NCBI GenBank assembly: GCA_019309685.1
Contig: JAFDFT010000101.1
Span: 1-7,647, forward strand
From: Deltaproteobacteria bacterium
Lineage (GTDB): Bacteria > Desulfobacterota > Desulfobacteria > Desulfobacterales > JAABPS01
DNA length: 7,647 nucleotides
Reading direction: 5' to 3'
Position numbers and translations under genes: made by a program. This document shows positions 6,841 through 7,647 of the stretch, in pieces. The notes under the pieces were generated by a model. The model was not told the DNA's origin. It made no database searches and worked only from the letters and a program-made list of their open reading frames with translations. How positions within the stretch are numbered: the stretch's first letter is position 1; every line of letters starts with the position of its first letter.

Positions 6841-6855
6841 TAGAAATCGTTTCTA
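6841..6855. promoter_or_regulatory. 15-bp perfect palindrome, operator-like, upstream of the acyl-CoA operon
   Basis: tagaaa-tcg-tttcta is a perfect 6-bp inverted repeat with a 3-nt centre. It lies about 50 bp upstream of the chosen start of the large MaoC-like gene, within or next to its leader. Size and position suit a dimeric repressor, but the motif is not one I can assign to a named regulator. Confidence 0.35.
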
Positions 6856-6865
6856 TCTAATTTTT

Positions 6866-6896
6866 AATTATACTGATCAAATCGACCAGTATAATT
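6866..6896. promoter_or_regulatory. 31-bp palindrome with TATAAT in each arm; candidate operator/promoter
   Basis: aattatactg (6866-6875) and cagtataatt (6887-6896) are perfect 10-bp inverted arms around 11 nt. Each arm contains TATAAT: on the minus strand at 6867-6872, facing the MaoC operon, and on the plus strand at 6890-6895. No good -35 box is found 17 bp upstream of either. A repressor bound here would cover a -10 element, as TetR- or FadR-like regulators of acyl-CoA genes do. No T-tract follows on either strand, so a terminator for the synthetase remnant is less likely. Confidence 0.4.
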
Positions 6897-6897
6897 T

Positions 6898-7071
6898 CTA
6901 CTCAAATTCCTTCTTCAATTCCCTTTTCATTACTTTATCCACACCGCTTAAAGGTATATCATCCACGAATATAGCATCACGGATTTTTTATAGACAGCGA
7001 CTTTAGAATTTAAATATTCTAAAATTTCTTCTTTTGCCGCTTCCCTTTAATAGATCAAGTGTCAAAAACCA
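6898..7071 (-). pseudogene. C-terminal remnant of an acyl-CoA synthetase (AMP-binding enzyme), frameshifted
   Basis: Read on the minus strand to the stop at 6898-6900, the last frame gives IRDAIFVDDIPLSGVDKVM followed by KRELKKEFE. This is the classic end of an AMP-binding enzyme, including the lysine that closes over the adenylate in the second half-reaction. Just upstream, a second frame gives EAAKEEILEYLNSKVAVYKK, which continues the same domain. The two join if one base is restored in the run of six T at 6984-6989. A third frame, at 7042-7071, reads WFLTLDLLKG, close to the GWFxTGDL motif of the family; the stretch that should separate it from the C-terminal domain is missing. The remnant is therefore frameshifted at least once and probably internally deleted. 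Its strand and position put it at the head of the MaoC-crotonase operon. A single-base sequencing error could explain the T-run shift but not the missing domains. Confidence 0.65.
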
Positions 7072-7537
7072 TTTTTGCTGGATATCCAGAGATGCTTTAT
7101 AAAATCAACGAGATGTTCGCTATGCACTAAATAGAAGGTTTTTATTTGTTTACGAGAAAGCCTGTTTGATAAGAATTAACAAGATCTAAAATAAATGTAT
7201 CGGGATGAAGTATGTGTATACAGAGTCGGATTATTTAGATCTTTTTGTATGGCTTCTTCATATCTTAAAATTGTGTGAGTGACAAGTAAGATTTGGATTG
7301 CATGGATCATTGAGGCTATGTTAAAGGCAACATAACCTGGTAAGTTTTAAAAATTCAATATGCTCTGGGTGTCTGAGTTTGAATAACAATGATTACTGAG
7401 TTGTGAGATTGAAGAACATCGCTCACCTGAGCCTTCACTTTAATTGATTTCAACCAGGTGATATTTTAAATAAATCAGGGCGGAGGACTTAATAATAATA
7501 CTTCTTTCACTGTAAAGAATTAAATTCAGAGAATAAA
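7072..7537. other. Degenerate stretch with no intact gene
   Basis: No frame of useful length survives on either strand. On the minus strand the frame 7346-7176 reads through 56 codons, including NIASMIHA and NNPTLYTHTSSRYIYF. These faintly recall the N-terminal NPALIY...RYTY part of acyl-CoA synthetases, which would fit the remnant downstream, but the match is too weak to annotate. A short inverted repeat, tcacctg (7423-7429) with caggtga (7455-7461), lies ahead of the plus-strand aminotransferase gene and could be regulatory. The promoter of that gene must lie here, but I cannot place it. Confidence 0.4.
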
Positions 7538-7647
7538 ATGAAAGTATGGATGAATGGAGAATTTGTTGATTTAGACAAGGCAAATGTCAGCATTTTTTCT
7601 CACAGCTTCGGTAGGGGGTCCGCGGTATTTGAAGTTTTTGATATTGT
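7538..7647 (+). CDS. Class IV aminotransferase (branched-chain / D-amino acid type), 5' part
   Basis: The first 36 codons run off the end of the window. MKVWMNGEFVDLDKANVSIF then SHSFGRGSAVFEVFDI matches the N-terminus of fold-type IV PLP enzymes: a short strand pair with the WxNGxFV motif, then the HxxxxGxxVFE segment that lines the active site. Family members include branched-chain amino acid aminotransferase, D-alanine aminotransferase and aminodeoxychorismate lyase; they transfer amino groups or cleave substrate using a lysine that lies beyond this window. The usual LYGDG before VFE reads FGRGS here, so it is probably not a canonical IlvE. The ATG start has only a weak upstream agagaa. 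The gene is separated from the leftward acyl-CoA operon by degenerate DNA and points away from it. Confidence 0.75.
   Translation, partial: MKVWMNGEFVDLDKANVSIFSHSFGRGSAVFEVFDI

Noticed and set aside
1..7647. CRISPR array, tRNA or rRNA gene, or phage/defence gene cluster
   Set aside because: No regularly spaced short direct repeats, no tRNA-like cloverleaf, no rRNA-like stretch and no recognisable nuclease, helicase, integrase or phage structural protein was seen.

Overview
The window reads as a moderately AT-rich bacterial chromosome segment with many small non-coding repeats. The gene content (D-aminoacylase-like and amidohydrolase-2 hydrolases, AsmA-like protein, DegV, MaoC pair, crotonase, class IV aminotransferase) fits a Gram-negative anaerobe with much acyl-CoA metabolism. 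The TGAGACCTTTG-type inverted-repeat element and the cttcgacaag / ttgaaccctt spacer motifs recall genomes of sulfate-reducing Desulfobacterota (Desulfobacterales). That placement is from memory and is an inference.

Layout. (1) 1-2156, plus strand: the 3' part of an N-acyl-D-amino-acid deacylase-like amidohydrolase, a 340-bp spacer with a long-range inverted repeat, then a membrane-anchored AsmA-like protein. (2) 2252-4299, minus strand: an amidohydrolase-2 family hydrolase followed by a DegV fatty-acid-binding protein. A 178-bp MITE-like element lies between them and stops 12 bp short of the degV start codon. (3) 4300-4823: a 520-bp gene-poor stretch holding a second inverted-repeat pair and a strongly structured plus-strand segment that resembles the 5' end of a group II intron without the rest of the intron. 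(4) 4824-6792, minus strand: an apparent acyl-CoA operon, read as MaoC-like large subunit, then MaoC-like small subunit with the hydratase motif, then a crotonase-fold protein. (5) 6841-6896: two perfect palindromes in the presumed promoter/operator region of that operon. (6) 6898 to about 7071, minus strand: the frameshifted C-terminal remnant of an acyl-CoA synthetase, followed by about 470 bp of degenerate sequence. (7) 7538-end, plus strand: the first 36 codons of a class IV aminotransferase.

How the genes may work together: the two hot-dog proteins look like the two halves of a heteromeric enoyl-CoA hydratase. The crotonase, which lacks both classic catalytic glutamates, would act on a related acyl-CoA thioester. 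The dead acyl-CoA synthetase just upstream was probably the activating enzyme of the same pathway, which suggests that the pathway is now fed by another ligase or is itself decaying. I found no convincing undescribed defence or secretion system. The most unusual items are the intron-like RNA remnant, the MITE at the degV start, the non-canonical crotonase and the palindromic control region.
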